Shown: positions 9,646-22,161 of the stretch, piece after piece
How the letters are laid out: each line of letters starts with the position of its first letter
Position numbering within the stretch: position 1 is the stretch's first letter
DNA from: Charina bottae
Lineage: Eukaryota > Chordata > Lepidosauria > Squamata > Charinaidae
Direction of reading: 5' to 3'
Assembly: GCA_023362775.1 (NCBI GenBank)
Contig: JALMGJ010000008.1
Location: forward strand, 39,572,501 to 39,636,500
Length of the DNA: 64,000 bases
Position numbers and translations under genes: made by a program
The notes under the pieces: model-generated
Seen by the model: only the letters and a program-made list of their open reading frames with translations
What the model was told of the DNA's origin: nothing
Database searches by the model: none

Positions 9646-11811
9646 TGCTTAACCCCCCCCCCCCCCCACACACACACTCACTTTCCCCTTCTTCCAGGCA
9701 TCTCCAAGATCTGGATGCAGTCCCAACGGATTGGCAGCTGGTATTTATAATTAGGACGATTTTACTTGATTTTACTATCCCTATTCTCCTCGTTTCCTTG
9801 TCTTAGAAAGCCCTTGTCCTTCCCTTGGCTTCCGGCTGCTTTTCCGTGCTCCTAAGCCCTCTGTACCAGCCTGGGGGAGAAAGAACCCACAAACCACCCA
9901 CTTCGGGAGCATGCAGCAGCGGTTTTCTAACCTGAAATCCAGCTTGCCATGACTGCAATCCGCAGGCTGCAGTCCGCTGCGCTCTTCCCTGGGGGTAACC
10001 CCTGCTGAAGTCAGGATAAGATGGTGCTATTAATATTTATTTTTCTCCTCCCCAAGCCTTTCCCTCTCCGCTCCTCGTTGTTTTCCTGCTGTAGAACAAC
10101 GGACGCCCCTTTCCTGCATCATTCAGCCACCGCCGCTTCTTGTAAGGCTTCACCTGCCTGGAGCGAGGCCAGCCTCAAGAAGCCCACCCATCCGCTTGTG
10201 CTTTTCAGCGGGCTGCTCACTGCCGCCCTTAGAGTGGCCTCTTTCATCCCAGTCCCTAAAAGCAAGCAGTTGGGGGATGCCCCTTACAGTATTTCAGATA
10301 TTTCCATCCTGCAGCCATCAGTGGAAGTCGTTTTTTGGAAAGCTGTGGTGGTGTGGGTGGTGGTGATGATTTTTTTTTCTGGCACAGCAAGCAGCCTAAC
10401 GACAAAGCCCAAGCCATGTGCTTGCTATTGTTTCCTTAGTGAAATGCCCTTGAGTATGAGACACGCGTGGCGTGTGTGTCTGTGTGTGAGTGAGGGTGCA
10501 AAAGGTGGGGAGTGGTATTGTGACTGGAAGTGCCTTGTGCCCCCTTGCAGGACTTTCCTTCTAAGGATGGGCTCCCAAGAGTCAGGAAAAGAGCATCCTA
10601 TAATTTGAGTTATTTTTGTTCTTAGGGACAACTGGCAGAGAATAAGGTGCTTTAGATGCCACCACGGGAGTGGCTGGTAGGTATTCTCCTTCTGACCCCA
10701 CCCATTGAGGATCAGAAGAGAATTCCCAATGCCCAACGGCAATCAAGTTCCAAAGCTACAGTCAAGCATTTTCCAGAGATCCACGGCGGGCCAGAGCTTT
10801 GCCCCCGTTCCACTAAAACAGGGCGAAACTATTCTCAGATTTCCAGATGCTGGCAACATCCAGATGGGTTGGGACTGCAGCTCCCAGAATTCCTAGCTGG
10901 TGTGGCCATTGCTGAGAATTTTGAGAGATCCAGTCCACACAGCCGAGGTTGGGACAGGCTGCCGTGGAACGTGGCTCTTGAGAACTCTAGGTGTGCACCA
11001 GCAATCAACTCCTGGTGCCGAGGGGCTTGGAGACTATGAAAACGGACGCAAGGAAGCAAGAGGGGTGGAAATGGAGCTAGGGATAAATGGGGAAAACTTG
11101 TTGCTGCAATTGCGGTGTAAGCTATGGGAACATCTTTACATTCAAATAGAGAGAATGTTTTTGTGCTTATAATTATGCTTGCCCATTTGCCCACTTTATT
11201 ATGTTGCCAGCCTGCAGCGTTGATCACAGGGAAGAATTTCACTTGCCTACAACCTTTCTTTGTTCTCTGATTGTGGGAGTGTGATTTTTTTAAAAATAGG
11301 GATATATGGAATAAACTCAGCAAAGTATGTTGGTTTTCTCTTTGGGGAAAAAAGGATGTTTCTGTATACATATGGCTGTATGGATTTTTTAAAAAAAATT
11401 ATAATTCATGGTTAAAATATGGGTGAGAGTTCCAAACCTCTTATCTTCCCCAAGGTTGCCTTTTGATGTATACTCCAAGATTATGAAGGCTGTTCAACCA
11501 TATTTCTTATGGAAATCAAGACACCCAGGGTGATGGCCGTTTCATTCTAGTTCATGTCCAAACTCTTTGATAAGATTAAAAAGAAAGAAAAGGAGAAGTT
11601 GCCACAGGGTTGTGCCCACTCTCTGAGCAGAGGGAAGATGAGAAAGAGAAAGGAACAAAAAGAAAGGGAAAATTGAAAAGGAAAGAGGAAGAGAGAAAGG
11701 GTGATCTTCAAGGATTGGGGAGGCAGGACGTTGAGTGGTATGTTGGGAAGTCTGGGGCAAAAGGTTTTGGCTTCATCCATGTCCACCTATTTGTGACTGC
11801 GGTATCTAGTC

Positions 11812-11946
11812 CAGTGTTTCTCAACCTCAGCAACTTTAAGATGTGTGGACTTCAACTCCCAGAATTCCCCAGTCAGCATGGCTGGCTGAGGAATTCTGGG
11901 AGTTGAAGTCCACACGTCTTAAAGTTGCCAAGGTTGAGAAACACTG
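11812..11946. mobile_element. Palindromic hAT-type MITE with perfect 8-bp TSD
   Basis: Begins cagtgtttctcaacctcagc and ends in its reverse complement, ...ggttgagaaacactg. The two arms pair almost along their full length. The TSD is atctagtc at 11804-11811 and 11947-11954. Confidence 0.93.
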
Positions 11947-12717
11947 ATCTAGTCTCTACTGAGCAGTTGAGGGTTGGATCATCACAAAACGCCAGACCAC
12001 AATCTTTTCATTTTTCAGCCCAATCTTTTTCAGTTGCATGTCTTTATACCTGAAAATACCTGTCATCAGAGACTGGTCCTGGTAGGCATGTACATCACTT
12101 CGGCTTTGCACTCAGTTCCTGGCAGACCAATGTTTGAACCCCATTGAAAAACCTTATGAAGATCCTGTGTCTGTGGTGCTGATTTACATGAGCCCATCAT
12201 TGTGTGCTCCAGGCAGTGATGTGGAGGGGAAAATGTTCTGTTTCTAAAAATGCAGTCTTTCATCAAATTAACTAATAAGCTAATGAACTGATGAGGTACC
12301 AGTCAAAGTAGCAATTTCAAATTTGTGATTCAGGTTTTTTTTAAAAACAAAATCAACAAGTTGCTGGATGGATTCAACAAGGATTCTGTGAAACAGTATT
12401 AATGAAGCAGGGATGAGCAGCCTAAAGCCACCCAAGCATTTTGTACTATGACTCCCACAGTGCGTTGCTGTGGACAGTGCTGAGTGCGATTGATGGGAAT
12501 TGAAGTTCAAACATCTGGACAGCACCAGGTTGCTTAATCTTTGTGTGCAGTACAGTAGTCATAAGTGCAGAAAACACATGTCTGTGCCCATGGGAACTGG
12601 TCATTAAACCTGCCATAGTAGATCTGCCAAGATGTCCGCCTCTTGTTTTTTCTGATCATTGGCTTCTCACAGCATATCTTGGATATTGTAACTGACGTAC
12701 AGTTTTCTGTCTAGCAG

Positions 12718-12781
12718 GCTGAGAGCAAAGTGCGACTCTCCATAAAGCACCATATATGCGGAAGCTCTTGGACGCTACAAG
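12718..12781 (+). other. TMEM150C: Candidate non-coding 5' UTR exon of TMEM150C
   Basis: A 64-bp segment has a strong acceptor on its left (pyrimidine-rich ttttctgtctagcag) and a near-perfect donor on its right (ctacaag|gtatgt). It has no protein similarity. It lies between the CpG island and the first coding exon on the same strand. Chance splice-site pairs occur, so this is only a candidate. Confidence 0.25.
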
Positions 12782-13575
12782 GTATGTTTTGTCCTTAACA
12801 CTGAAGAAACCACCCGATGCTGGAGCTTTCCAAAAAGAAAAAGACAGATGTACAGAATTTATGGACAGAGCTTCTCTTTTAATAGGAATACAATCTCTGT
12901 TTATTGTCCTCCATATTTCCTGTACCTGTAAGCCCCTGTAGTTGAAAGCCAGTCATGAGTAAGACCCGTATAAAATAATGAAACAAATTAATCACAACGC
13001 TTTTAAGTTTCATTGCTTTGCATGGCACTTAGTTATGATCAACCTCAGCTGACTTAGTATTATCTAGAAGCCTCAACCATTGCATCTGCATGACATACTA
13101 AACCAGGATTAGAGTTAACCATGGTTAAGGCACTTGCTTAATGAACTTGCCCCAAATTACACATCAAACTGTGCCAGAATGTGATTTGACCATGTCCTTT
13201 TGATCAATATAGTTTCTGTGATGTTGATTTCTCAAAAACACTTTTAAAACCTACCATGGGGTGATTATGGCCAGAGCCTTTGCACGTGGGATGGGAAAGC
13301 TGGTTGTTCCCCTGCCCTTTTATTTTCATAACGAAGTCAATGTGTGATTGTAAAGCAATTACAAAAGAATAATAAGAGGGAGCAGCAGAAATACAGCTCT
13401 GCAGCAAGTCTTGTTCCTTGTTTGGTATCCTTGGAGGATTAATGGCTGCTTAATCGTAAAGTAGCCATTAATGTGGGTTTGGATAACATGCCCGTCTGTG
13501 GTTAACATAAGATAATCATAAAACAATCTGTTATTACAGATAGGAGTTAAGGTGCTCCTTAACCATACTCTAGAT

Positions 13576-13864
13576 CAGTGCTTTCCAAAGTCCCGCCATT
13601 GGCGACACGCCAACGGCGGCAGTGCAGGGGCGCGCACGGCGGTGGCGGCGTGCATGGTGGTGGCGTTGGGGCGCGCGGGGCGGGGGCGTGCACGGTGGCG
13701 GCGGCCTCATGTTTCACGCTAAAACCCGGAAGCGCTGATGGCGCGCCGCTGCCACCGCTGTCGCCGCGCCCACTGCCGCAGGGGCAGTGGCGACGCACCA
13801 TCAGCACTTCCGGGTTTTGTCGCGACGCACTAAAGTGTCGTGACACACAGTTTGGAAATCTATG
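13576..13864. mobile_element. GC-rich hAT-type MITE
   Basis: Left terminus cagtgctttccaaag; the right terminus in reverse reads catagatttccaaac. The 8-bp TSD ctctagat is perfect at 13568-13575 and 13865-13872. The interior is a CpG-rich series of ggcggtggcg-like units containing an internal inverted repeat around the sequences aaaacccggaagcgctgatgg and ccatcagcacttccgggttt (in reverse). Confidence 0.88.
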
Positions 13865-14566
13865 CTCTAGATTTAGGCAATGCACTGAGCTAATATGCAG
13901 GCTAGCTTACTTTGTCATGTGAACTGGGTCAATGCCTCTGTCTAATTTTGCTTTTTACAACCCTGCAGATAATTTCAAAAGAAGTATATTGTGCAATCAG
14001 AATAAATTACCAAGGGAGAAACCAGGGCCCACAAATGACTGGGATTATGTGAGATTGGCAGAGTTCAGAGCTTTAAACGTGTGTGTTTGCTTTTTGGCAT
14101 AGCGTCTAGGGACTTTTAACGCTGAGCTAATGTGTTCCTGGAAATTGCTTTTTTTTTCCTTAAAAAAACCCCAACAACTAAATCTGAGTGCAGTTTTGTA
14201 GATTGGAAGTGAGTTTAATATCTTCAGTCTCTCAAATGAAGTGGATTGGTCATTTTTCTCAGAGACTTGGCTGGGCTTGATATGATAGCTCAGAGGGATG
14301 GTGTTGTACGGGAAAGAGGAAGTAGTACAGTATATGCTGCCATGACCTGTACAAAAGGCGGCATTTCAATCAATCCATGTGACAAGCCCTGAACCACTTC
14401 TTTTCTGGTATTAAAATATAAAATAATAAGTGTGTTGTTGTTCACTTGCAGAGAAATTTGACTCAGAGACTGCTTATTCTGTAATGACTTCTTCTCTGCC
14501 TTCTACTTCTCTTGCAATTTCCTTAATTTGGAATTCCAAGTTGTACAAACCCCAGGTCTTCTAGGG

Positions 14567-14625
14567 CAGTGTTTCTCAACCTTGGCAACTTGAAGATGTG
14601 TGGACCAACTCCCATGCTGGCCTTA
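14567..14625 (+). mobile_element. Truncated copy of the CAGTGTTTCTCAACCT MITE
   Basis: Only the left arm is preserved (cagtgtttctcaaccttggc through ggaccaactcccatgctggc). The foldback partner arm is missing. Confidence 0.75.
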
Positions 14626-14669
14626 GTGCAAACGTAGGAGCATTCTGAACTGAAGCAAATTTTGAAGCT

Positions 14670-15024
14670 ATCATCATCATCATCATCATCATCACCATCA
14701 CCTTTGAGTCAGTGTTGATTCCTGGTGACTCCCTGGACTAGTCCCTGCCGTTTTCTTGGCAAGGTTTTTTGGAAGTGGTTTGCCATTGGCTTCTTCCTAG
14801 GGCTGAGAGAGAGTGACTGGCCCAAGGTCACCCAGCTGGCTTTGTGCCTAAGGTGGGACTAGAACTCTCAGTCTCCTGGTTTGCCATTGACTCCTTCCCA
14901 GGACTGAGAGACAGGGACTGGCCCAAGGTCACCCAGCCACCTTTCATGCCTAAGGCGGGACTAGAACTCACAGTCTCCCAGTTTCTAGCCTGGTGCCTTA
15001 ACTACTGCACCAAACTGGCTGTAT
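14670..15024 (-). mobile_element. Dimeric tRNA-derived SINE with (ATG)n end
   Basis: On the minus strand the head reads agccagtttggtgcagtagt with a promoter-like box, then ttctagtcccgccttaggca and ctgggtgaccttgggccagt. That inner block is repeated a second time after the junction caatggcaaaccaggagact. The tail (aaaccacttccaaaaaacct ... ggaatcaacactgactc) ends in a (GAT)n microsatellite at 14670-14695. The SINE at 50104-50430 has the same internal duplication. Confidence 0.8.
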
Positions 15025-15379
15025 TATAACCTTATTATTATTCAACTAATAATAGTTTAAAAAATGAATACTGTACAATATTTAAAAATTATCTCCAGCT
15101 TTGTTAAGATGAAAACTAGGTTAGCTTCTTGGTTTTTCCACCTACTGTGGATTTTGTGTATTTCCGCTATGATTGGAGATAGATTTGATTTTAACAGGTG
15201 GATTTTAATATTTTTTAAGATAGATCAACTATTGTATGCTTGTTTCTTCCTTAAGTGAATCCTTAGGCAAGACCAAGGGTAACATGACCCAATATTAGTG
15301 CCTTAGAGTACCTAATTTACACATCCATAACATTCTTCCGTGTTCAATTTCAGAAAGTGTCATAGTTTGGACATTTGCA

Positions 15380-16465
15380 TTCTTCCTTTGCTTTCTTTAT
15401 CATCTTGCTGGATGAAGTGTTCTTGAGACATTGAAAGCTTCGGCATTATTTATGAATTGGAGTCAACCTAATATGGCTAATGCCTTAATGTGGATTTTTC
15501 TTTTACGATAATGGAGAAAAATTTCAGAAGGGAAAGGCTAAAGAGGAAAGGACTAAATCTGATCCTTGTTGGAACCCATGCAAGTTGTCAAATGAAAAAA
15601 AAGAAAGAAAATCTCATCATGCTTAAAATGCAAATGGTAGGGATCGCATGCTGTCATGGTTATCTGCCCCTTCTTCAACAGTTTTATTAATGACTTGGAG
15701 GAAGAGGTGGAAGCTATGCTTATCAAATCTGCAGTTGACACAAATTCCAGTTGGATAGCTAACATATTAGAAAGCAGAAATAAAGCAAAATCTTGATAAA
15801 TGAGCTGAAAATAGCAAAATGCAATTTAGGACTTCATTTCCTTCATAAAACAAAAGAAAGCAAATGTGTAGGTATAAAAGGGAGAAAGGAGAATACTTGG
15901 CTTGGTGATTCTTGTAAACAAGTTATTCATATAATAGTTAATTATAAACTGAATATGAGTCAGCAGTGTGAAGTGGCTGCAAAAACGCAGAGCTGATTTT
16001 TAGCTGCATGAACGGAAGTACAGTATAGTTTACAAATCATAGGAATTAATTGTTCTGCTTTATTCTGGATTGGTGTGCCCTCAGCTGCTGTATCTTGTCC
16101 AGTTCTGGACATCACACTTTAAGAAGGATTCAGAGATTTTGGAACAGGTTCAGAAAGAACAGGTATAATCAGGGAACAAGAAGCTAAGTGCTGTGAAGAG
16201 AGCTTGTAGGACCTGGGGATGATTAGCCTCAAAAAGAGAGGACGGAGTGGGGAGAGGATAGTACTCTTCAATTATCTGAAAATATGTCACCCAGAAGAAG
16301 ATCAAGACCTTTTAGTTCCAGAAGAACAGATTTCAGAAGACAGATTCCAATTGAATGTTAGAAGAAAATATTCCTACAATAAGAATAGTTCAACTGTGAA
16401 ACCAGTTTCTACAGACATGATGGGCTTCCCTTCATTATGCATTCAAGCACTGCGGGGGTTGCTTT
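15380..16465 (+). mobile_element. Ancient CR1 LINE remnant (reverse transcriptase part)
   Basis: Broken plus-strand frames preserve CR1-type RT landmarks in order: FINDLEEEVEAMLIKSA at about 15680 (the block leading to the FADD active site, here decayed), LNMSQQCEVAAK at about 15950, a QFWTSHFKKDSEILEQVQ-like block near 16120, and LKKRGRSGERIVLFNYLK near 16220. Stops and shifts throughout show an old, inactive copy. Confidence 0.7.
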
Positions 16466-17289
16466 AATTTGGATTCCTGCACTGAGCTGTGGGGTGAACT
16501 CAACGTCCTAAATGCCCCTCCCTAAGATCCTGTGTTCAAATGACTGCGTATGATCTAGTTTAGAATCTATGCAAGGGTCAAGTGACTATCATGTAAGCAG
16601 GGGTACAGGTCATTATTGGAGAACATAAATGCTGCTAATCTTCCCAATCAAAAATGTATTTGACCCGACAGGATGACATGACTTTCAAACAAGTGTCATT
16701 CTGCAGTGAGGTGGTCGAGACTATGAGTTCATGTCACCAGCTACATATTTGAATCTGATAGTTAGTTTATGGCATCTTCCTTGTGTTCCATTTTGCCAGA
16801 GCACACAAGAAATGGTCTACGCATCTCTTCCAACCCCTGTCTGAACTCCAAAACTAAGCAGGGTCTGGCCTGACCTCTGGAGTGCTTTCTATTGGATTCC
16901 AAAAAGTTGCAGAGGGCAACCTTGCAATCCTGGAAACCACATGTCTCCTTTGAAGAAGTGCAGGCAGATGCTATGTGTTCTTGAAATACATTTTCCAAAG
17001 CCCTGCAGACCCTCCTTGTTAGTACTTACATGGGACACCACCAGGAACTCCCTAGAGTTAGAAGTTCAGAAACATCCCAAAAGGAGGTTATGGAAAAACA
17101 TTTCTGTACTGCGGCTAAGAAAACAATGTGGACATGTTGACAAAGTCACCAGGAGTCGGGCTTTATTCAAAGGAGACTTTATTTTTTTTATAAGGAATGG
17201 GGGTGAAATGCAACCCCACTGAAATTCAGAATGGAAAGCATGGTATTAATTGGATAGAACTATTTTTTAAAAATGGATTATTGCATTTC

Positions 17290-17430
17290 TCTGCTCCATT
17301 TTCTCAAGGTGTATCGAGCTCTCTGATTTTTATCCTCATAACAACTGCTTAAGTGAGGTGGGTTGGGCTGAGAGGGAGTGACTGACTCTCGTACAGACTT
17401 GAACCAAATCCAGCACTTTTTCTATTCTGG
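17290..17430 (-). mobile_element. Degraded SINE fragment
   Basis: The block aagtgaggtgggttgggctg followed by agagggagtgactga matches the middle of the gtgaccttgggccagtcact SINE family seen at 27090 and 50104. Head and tail are not recognisable. Confidence 0.45.
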
Positions 17431-18310
17431 CCTGTTCTGATACGTTCTGCAGAGATTATTTTTCAGGCATTGTCTCCTTTTCAAAAGGACAAGTCTGTCT
17501 GACCTAATGATATTCCTGCATTAGACATCTCTCATGTGTCTGAGAGAATTCCAGAATCCTTTTCTGAAATCTGCCATTTATTGCAGAATGTCATTACAGC
17601 AGACTGATTCATTCTGGGATTTCCAAACAATTCTGTTTGTCCAAGGAAAAGTTTCTGGAGCCTGGGACTGATACAAAATGGCTCATTGCTTCTTCTATCA
17701 TCAGCCAGTTGCTTGTACATTTCCCAGCCTGGTGCATCGCAGCACTTGCTTCAGACATTTTCATGGCTAATACTTTTGCATGTGTCAAATAGAGAGTATT
17801 TTGGAAATTTGACAGAGCAGAATTAAGCTGAAACCTTGATCTCTGGCTTGGAGTTGCAAAGTGGGCTCAGCCATCCATCCTAATTCCTATAATCCTGGTG
17901 TAATAGCTGGTTGCTACGTTTCCATGATTTTCTGACATGAGACATTTGCTAATGCAAGCAAGGAGGCCCTGAGGCTAAGAATGGAGTTGAAAATGCATGC
18001 CTTAGAATAATATATTATTGATTTGTGGCACTGGATGGGTCTCAAAACAGAGATATTTTTTATTGTCTTGTAGCTTCTACTAATTAGTATCAAGATTGCA
18101 GCATTGCAGGGGTGAATGTTAAAATATACCCCTATTTCTAAGGCAGGTGCTACTGGAAAGATGCTTGCAACTCTTCCTGTCATAGTTAAAGCAACCTCTA
18201 TATGTGCAAATGAATTGTGAAGGTGACTCTAGGCTTGCAGTAGGAGAAATTAATCCCTAGAGATGACAAAGTGCTGGGATGTGCCCCATATTAAATAGCT
18301 TTCTGTAGAG

Positions 18311-18700
18311 GGAAGTATATTTTTATTTATTTATTTTATATTGATATTTATATCCCGCCTATCCCCTCCCTAACGGAGGACTCTAGGCGGCTTACATACA
18401 CATATACATTTTCATTTTATACATTTTCCAATTTAACCGTGCGCTTAAGGGAAGGGGTAAGGGAACCGACTCTTCCGTGGCTACTTGGACTACAAGCCCC
18501 ACAATGCCTTGCGTCGTAGCCGGCTGCCGACGTCCTGTAGATGAAGCTGCTTTTTCCGGGATCCGTCGTAGCCACCGCCATTCCAAAGATCTTCCATTCG
18601 GTGGGCGACCCCCGACAGGACGCCAGCAAATTTTCCCACTTAAGGTGGTACCCATTTATCTACTTGCTAAGCTTTCGAACTGTTGGGTTGACAGGAGGCA
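18311..18700 (-). mobile_element. L2/CR1-type LINE 3' tail plus a diverged SINE-like segment
   Basis: 18311-18410 is the reverse complement of the recurring tail (tatcccgcctatcccctccc, gactctaggcggcttacat). The adjoining 18430-18690 contains ggtggtacccatttatctac and gctttcgaactgttgggttg, which resemble the body of the Sauria-type SINEs (ggtacctattcatctacttg, gctttcgaattgctaggttg). Confidence 0.55.
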
Positions 18701-19999
18701 CAGTATATGAGGCACTGGCATTGCTAGGTTTCCCACCATAATTGCTTTTAATATATAAACTAAATCGAAAAAATAGTCAAAGTACAGAAATGAAGAGATA
18801 ATAGGGAAAAAACTGAAAAGAGAGAGAGACGTTGAAATAAACGTATGTAAAACAGAAAGCTCAGATCTTAAACAACCAGTTAAACCTTGATCACCCAGTA
18901 ATGCTAAGCAGGCTTCCCACACCATCCATAGAAGGCCAGTTCATATGTAGATAGTGAAGACATGTCTTCAAGATTTTAAAACACAGGAGCCAAGGTCCCA
19001 GTGTTAGAATATTATACTTCTGACATACTGTATAGAAATTGAAACCCAGTTCTTATTACACATTCTCTGGGTTTCCAGTGAACACACACACAATCTTTTG
19101 TTACATTAATTGCATCTTAATGTCGGCCCATTGGTTTAGGCTCCTAATTTAACATTCTTTAAAACGTGAGCCCATTGGTTTGCTAAAACAGGATCTCTAC
19201 CATGCGTGCGTTGACGGCCATGATCTGGGCTGTAATTTTGAGGGTGAAGAAGCTTGTAACATATGCCAATGAGTAATCCTGATTTTATTTTAGAAAATCA
19301 TTAGTCACCTTAAGGCTGTTGCCTTAAGAATAGAGATGTGCATTGAAGGATGCCTTGTGAGAAGTCTGTATCCCACGTATCAGTGCATTAAACAACAAAT
19401 GAAATGGGCAACGTCTATTTGTACCATGCCAGCTCATACTTGGGGTTGTTTCTCACACAACTGAGCTTTTTTTTTAAAAAAACCTGCATGTGGAAAATGC
19501 TGTACCAGGGGCTGACCTGGAGTTCCTAATTTGCTAGTTTTCTGAGAGCAGGGAAGCAGTTATATTGAGGATCAGTCAATGCTGTGTCCAAGCTGCAGCC
19601 TGAAATAGCTTAGTCTGGTCAAAGGTCCACCATCTAATTAGGCCTACTCTGTTTAAAATCTAGGCCTGTGTGTGAGGACAGTCCTGTTCAGATCCTATCA
19701 TGTTATCCAGGCAATATTGCACTAGGCCACAAGAGGAATATTTTTTCAGCAGCTGCCCCGCTGCCTTGGTTATTTATTTATTTTATGTATTGGTCATATT
19801 TAGAAGGTTGCCCCACTCCCAAAAAATTCCATTAAGAGTTACACCTCAACCCACACTTGTGTGTAAATTGTTTTCCTAGTCTCCACAGAATTAACTTATG
19901 CTGCTTGATTGAAATCCCTGCTTGCCTTTCCCAGTCATGAGGCCTAATGATTAGGGAGCTAAATACTACTTCTTCTTTTGCTTATATCTTTGCTTATTA

Positions 20000-20375
20000 A
20001 TTGACATTAATTTACATTCCACTGCAATCTTAAATAGATGCTTGGCAGCTTACAAAAGCAGACCGTAACATCATAATACAAGATAAAAGTACAATACTTA
20101 CAGTATAATTCCCCAAACACTATCTCAAAGAGCTCTGTCTTCAGGTCTTTCTGGAAGGTGGACGTTGGGGCTAAGGTCATTCCAGAGAGCCAGACCCATT
20201 ACGGAAAAACAACGCCTCCAGACTTCAGCCCCCCATCTCCTAAAAATGGGTGAACAAAGTGGTTGGGCCAACTCCAGTAGAGAGATACTGTATGCTCTGG
20301 CAGGTCACCCAATGCTGAACAATAAAGGTCTTTATAGGTTAAAACCAGCGCTGTAAATTGCATTTTATTGTATCT
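20000..20375 (-). mobile_element. CR1/L2-superfamily LINE 3' fragment
   Basis: The text ttcaggtctttctggaaggt, attccagagagccagaccca and aggttaaaaccagcgctgta is typical of the 3' untranslated part of reptilian CR1/L2-like LINEs and resembles the fragment at 57179-57650. The family is uncertain. Confidence 0.5.
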
Positions 20376-21689
20376 ATTTTCCGCATTGCAGCATCCATCT
20401 CTCCTGTGGCTACCCACCCCATTTTGGATGGAGGAAGGTTACAGGTGCAAAAAGCTGTGGACCCACTTTCTCCTCAGGTTTAATTTCATTCTTGTACACT
20501 CAGACAAGAAGCAGTGCAATTGGTGTGCCAGCTTTCCAGACTGCCTCGTGATGGCCCACCTTGAACCCAAGCAGAAGGCAGAGAGGCCTAAAAATGCCAC
20601 TGAAGCCACAAGGGATAAGTTGGTGCCATCACGGCCTCAGCCAAACAGAAGGTCCGGACGATGCTTTCCATGTGAGTCAGCCTACAACGAAGGTTGAGGT
20701 CCAGATGTGATCTCCCCATATTCTTAGATGGCTTTCCTTGGTAACTCTGCTGATTTTGTGACTCCAGGTGATGTATAAAAGACCATCATTAAGGTGCCCT
20801 TTATTTACCATGACAGGAGGGCATAGGTTCCATAAAAAGTCAAGTACCATACAGTTTTAAAAAAAATAAAATCCCACAAGGCCATTATAAGTGGGAACTG
20901 TAGAGTGGCTTTTCCCTGGCTTCATCCCATAATTCTGCTGTAGAGTTTCCATTCCAAGGACCACATTTGGTCACAATGGAAACATGAAAAAGTGACAGAT
21001 AATCCCACAATAGGAAATTCATAGCTGCAAAATTGAAGTATGGCATTTCAGCATTACTCAGTGATGCTGAAGTTAAGCTCAGATAGCGATTTCTTAACCA
21101 GGAAGTTAGGGTGAGACAGTAATTGCTGTCTTATCTGTGGTGGCATCTTTCCTAGAGTTGAGTAACAGCTTCAGTTAATTATGTTAGTTAATATGAAAGT
21201 ACTAAGGACTGGGGTGGAAGGAACTGGGGAAAATCTGATTATGAGGCTGACTTGCACCTTGTTTGGATATCAAACTTGGAAATTACACAGAGAAAACAAA
21301 AACAGGGCTCATCATTTTTCCAGGTAACAAATTTATGTTGGCATACAGCCTGTATGATACAGGTGAAGGAAGTTGAGGCTTAGATTTCCTTGAGGTCTGT
21401 TTAGTCTGATGTTGACCGTTAGGTTCATAAGAAACCAGTGAAGGTGTTGGTGAATCAAACCGGTTGTGAATCTTTCCCAATATCCTGCTATTTCTTATTT
21501 TCATCAATCCCTATATTGGTTGGGTCTTTAAGAGAGTCATCATTTTAAATTACTGGGGCTGTCTTCTGGCTGTACCTATAGAAACACACTATTATTTGAA
21601 AAATGTAATTACTGTTCATGCTTCTACGTACTTGCATTGATAATGCAATCACGTTCAGTTAGTTTTTTTCTATTTTAAAATTGCCACTT

Positions 21690-22048
21690 CATGTTTTAGG
21701 GCTTTTCCCACTTAGTTTCTACTCTCTGGAATCAATTACCTCTTGACTCCTTTCTGGAGTCTTATCTCCAGATATTTTAAAAGATCCTTTAAAACACTTC
21801 TTTTCACAGCACCCTTTAAAATTGGAAAAATCTTATCTCTCTCTCTATTTGCTATAGATTTATACTAAAGTTGTGGTAGTACTAGAAATTGTATACCTGT
21901 ACATTGATTATTATACTGTATTGGGAAATGTCTTAACCTGGTTATCACATTGTTTTATTTGTATATTAGTTTATATTGTATATAATTTTGATTTACTGCA
22001 CTTAGTTATAAGCACATTCTAAATAAAACTACTGCTATTACTACTTGA
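21690..22048 (+). mobile_element. L2/CR1-type LINE 3' end
   Basis: The decayed frame around 21725 reads LWNQLPLDSFLESYLQIF-like, the C-terminal signature (LWNxLP) of L2/CR1/Rex-type reverse transcriptases. It is followed by a 3' UTR and an AATAAA-containing end at about 22020. Confidence 0.6.
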
Positions 22049-22161
22049 AAGGGGTTGCCAATAAAAACAACAACAATAAGCTGCATGGGGGAAAAAAAAC
22101 CTCTCTATAGTAGTTTTGCAAAGAAAGGAGTGTTACTTGAGTCCATGAAACAAAACATAGG

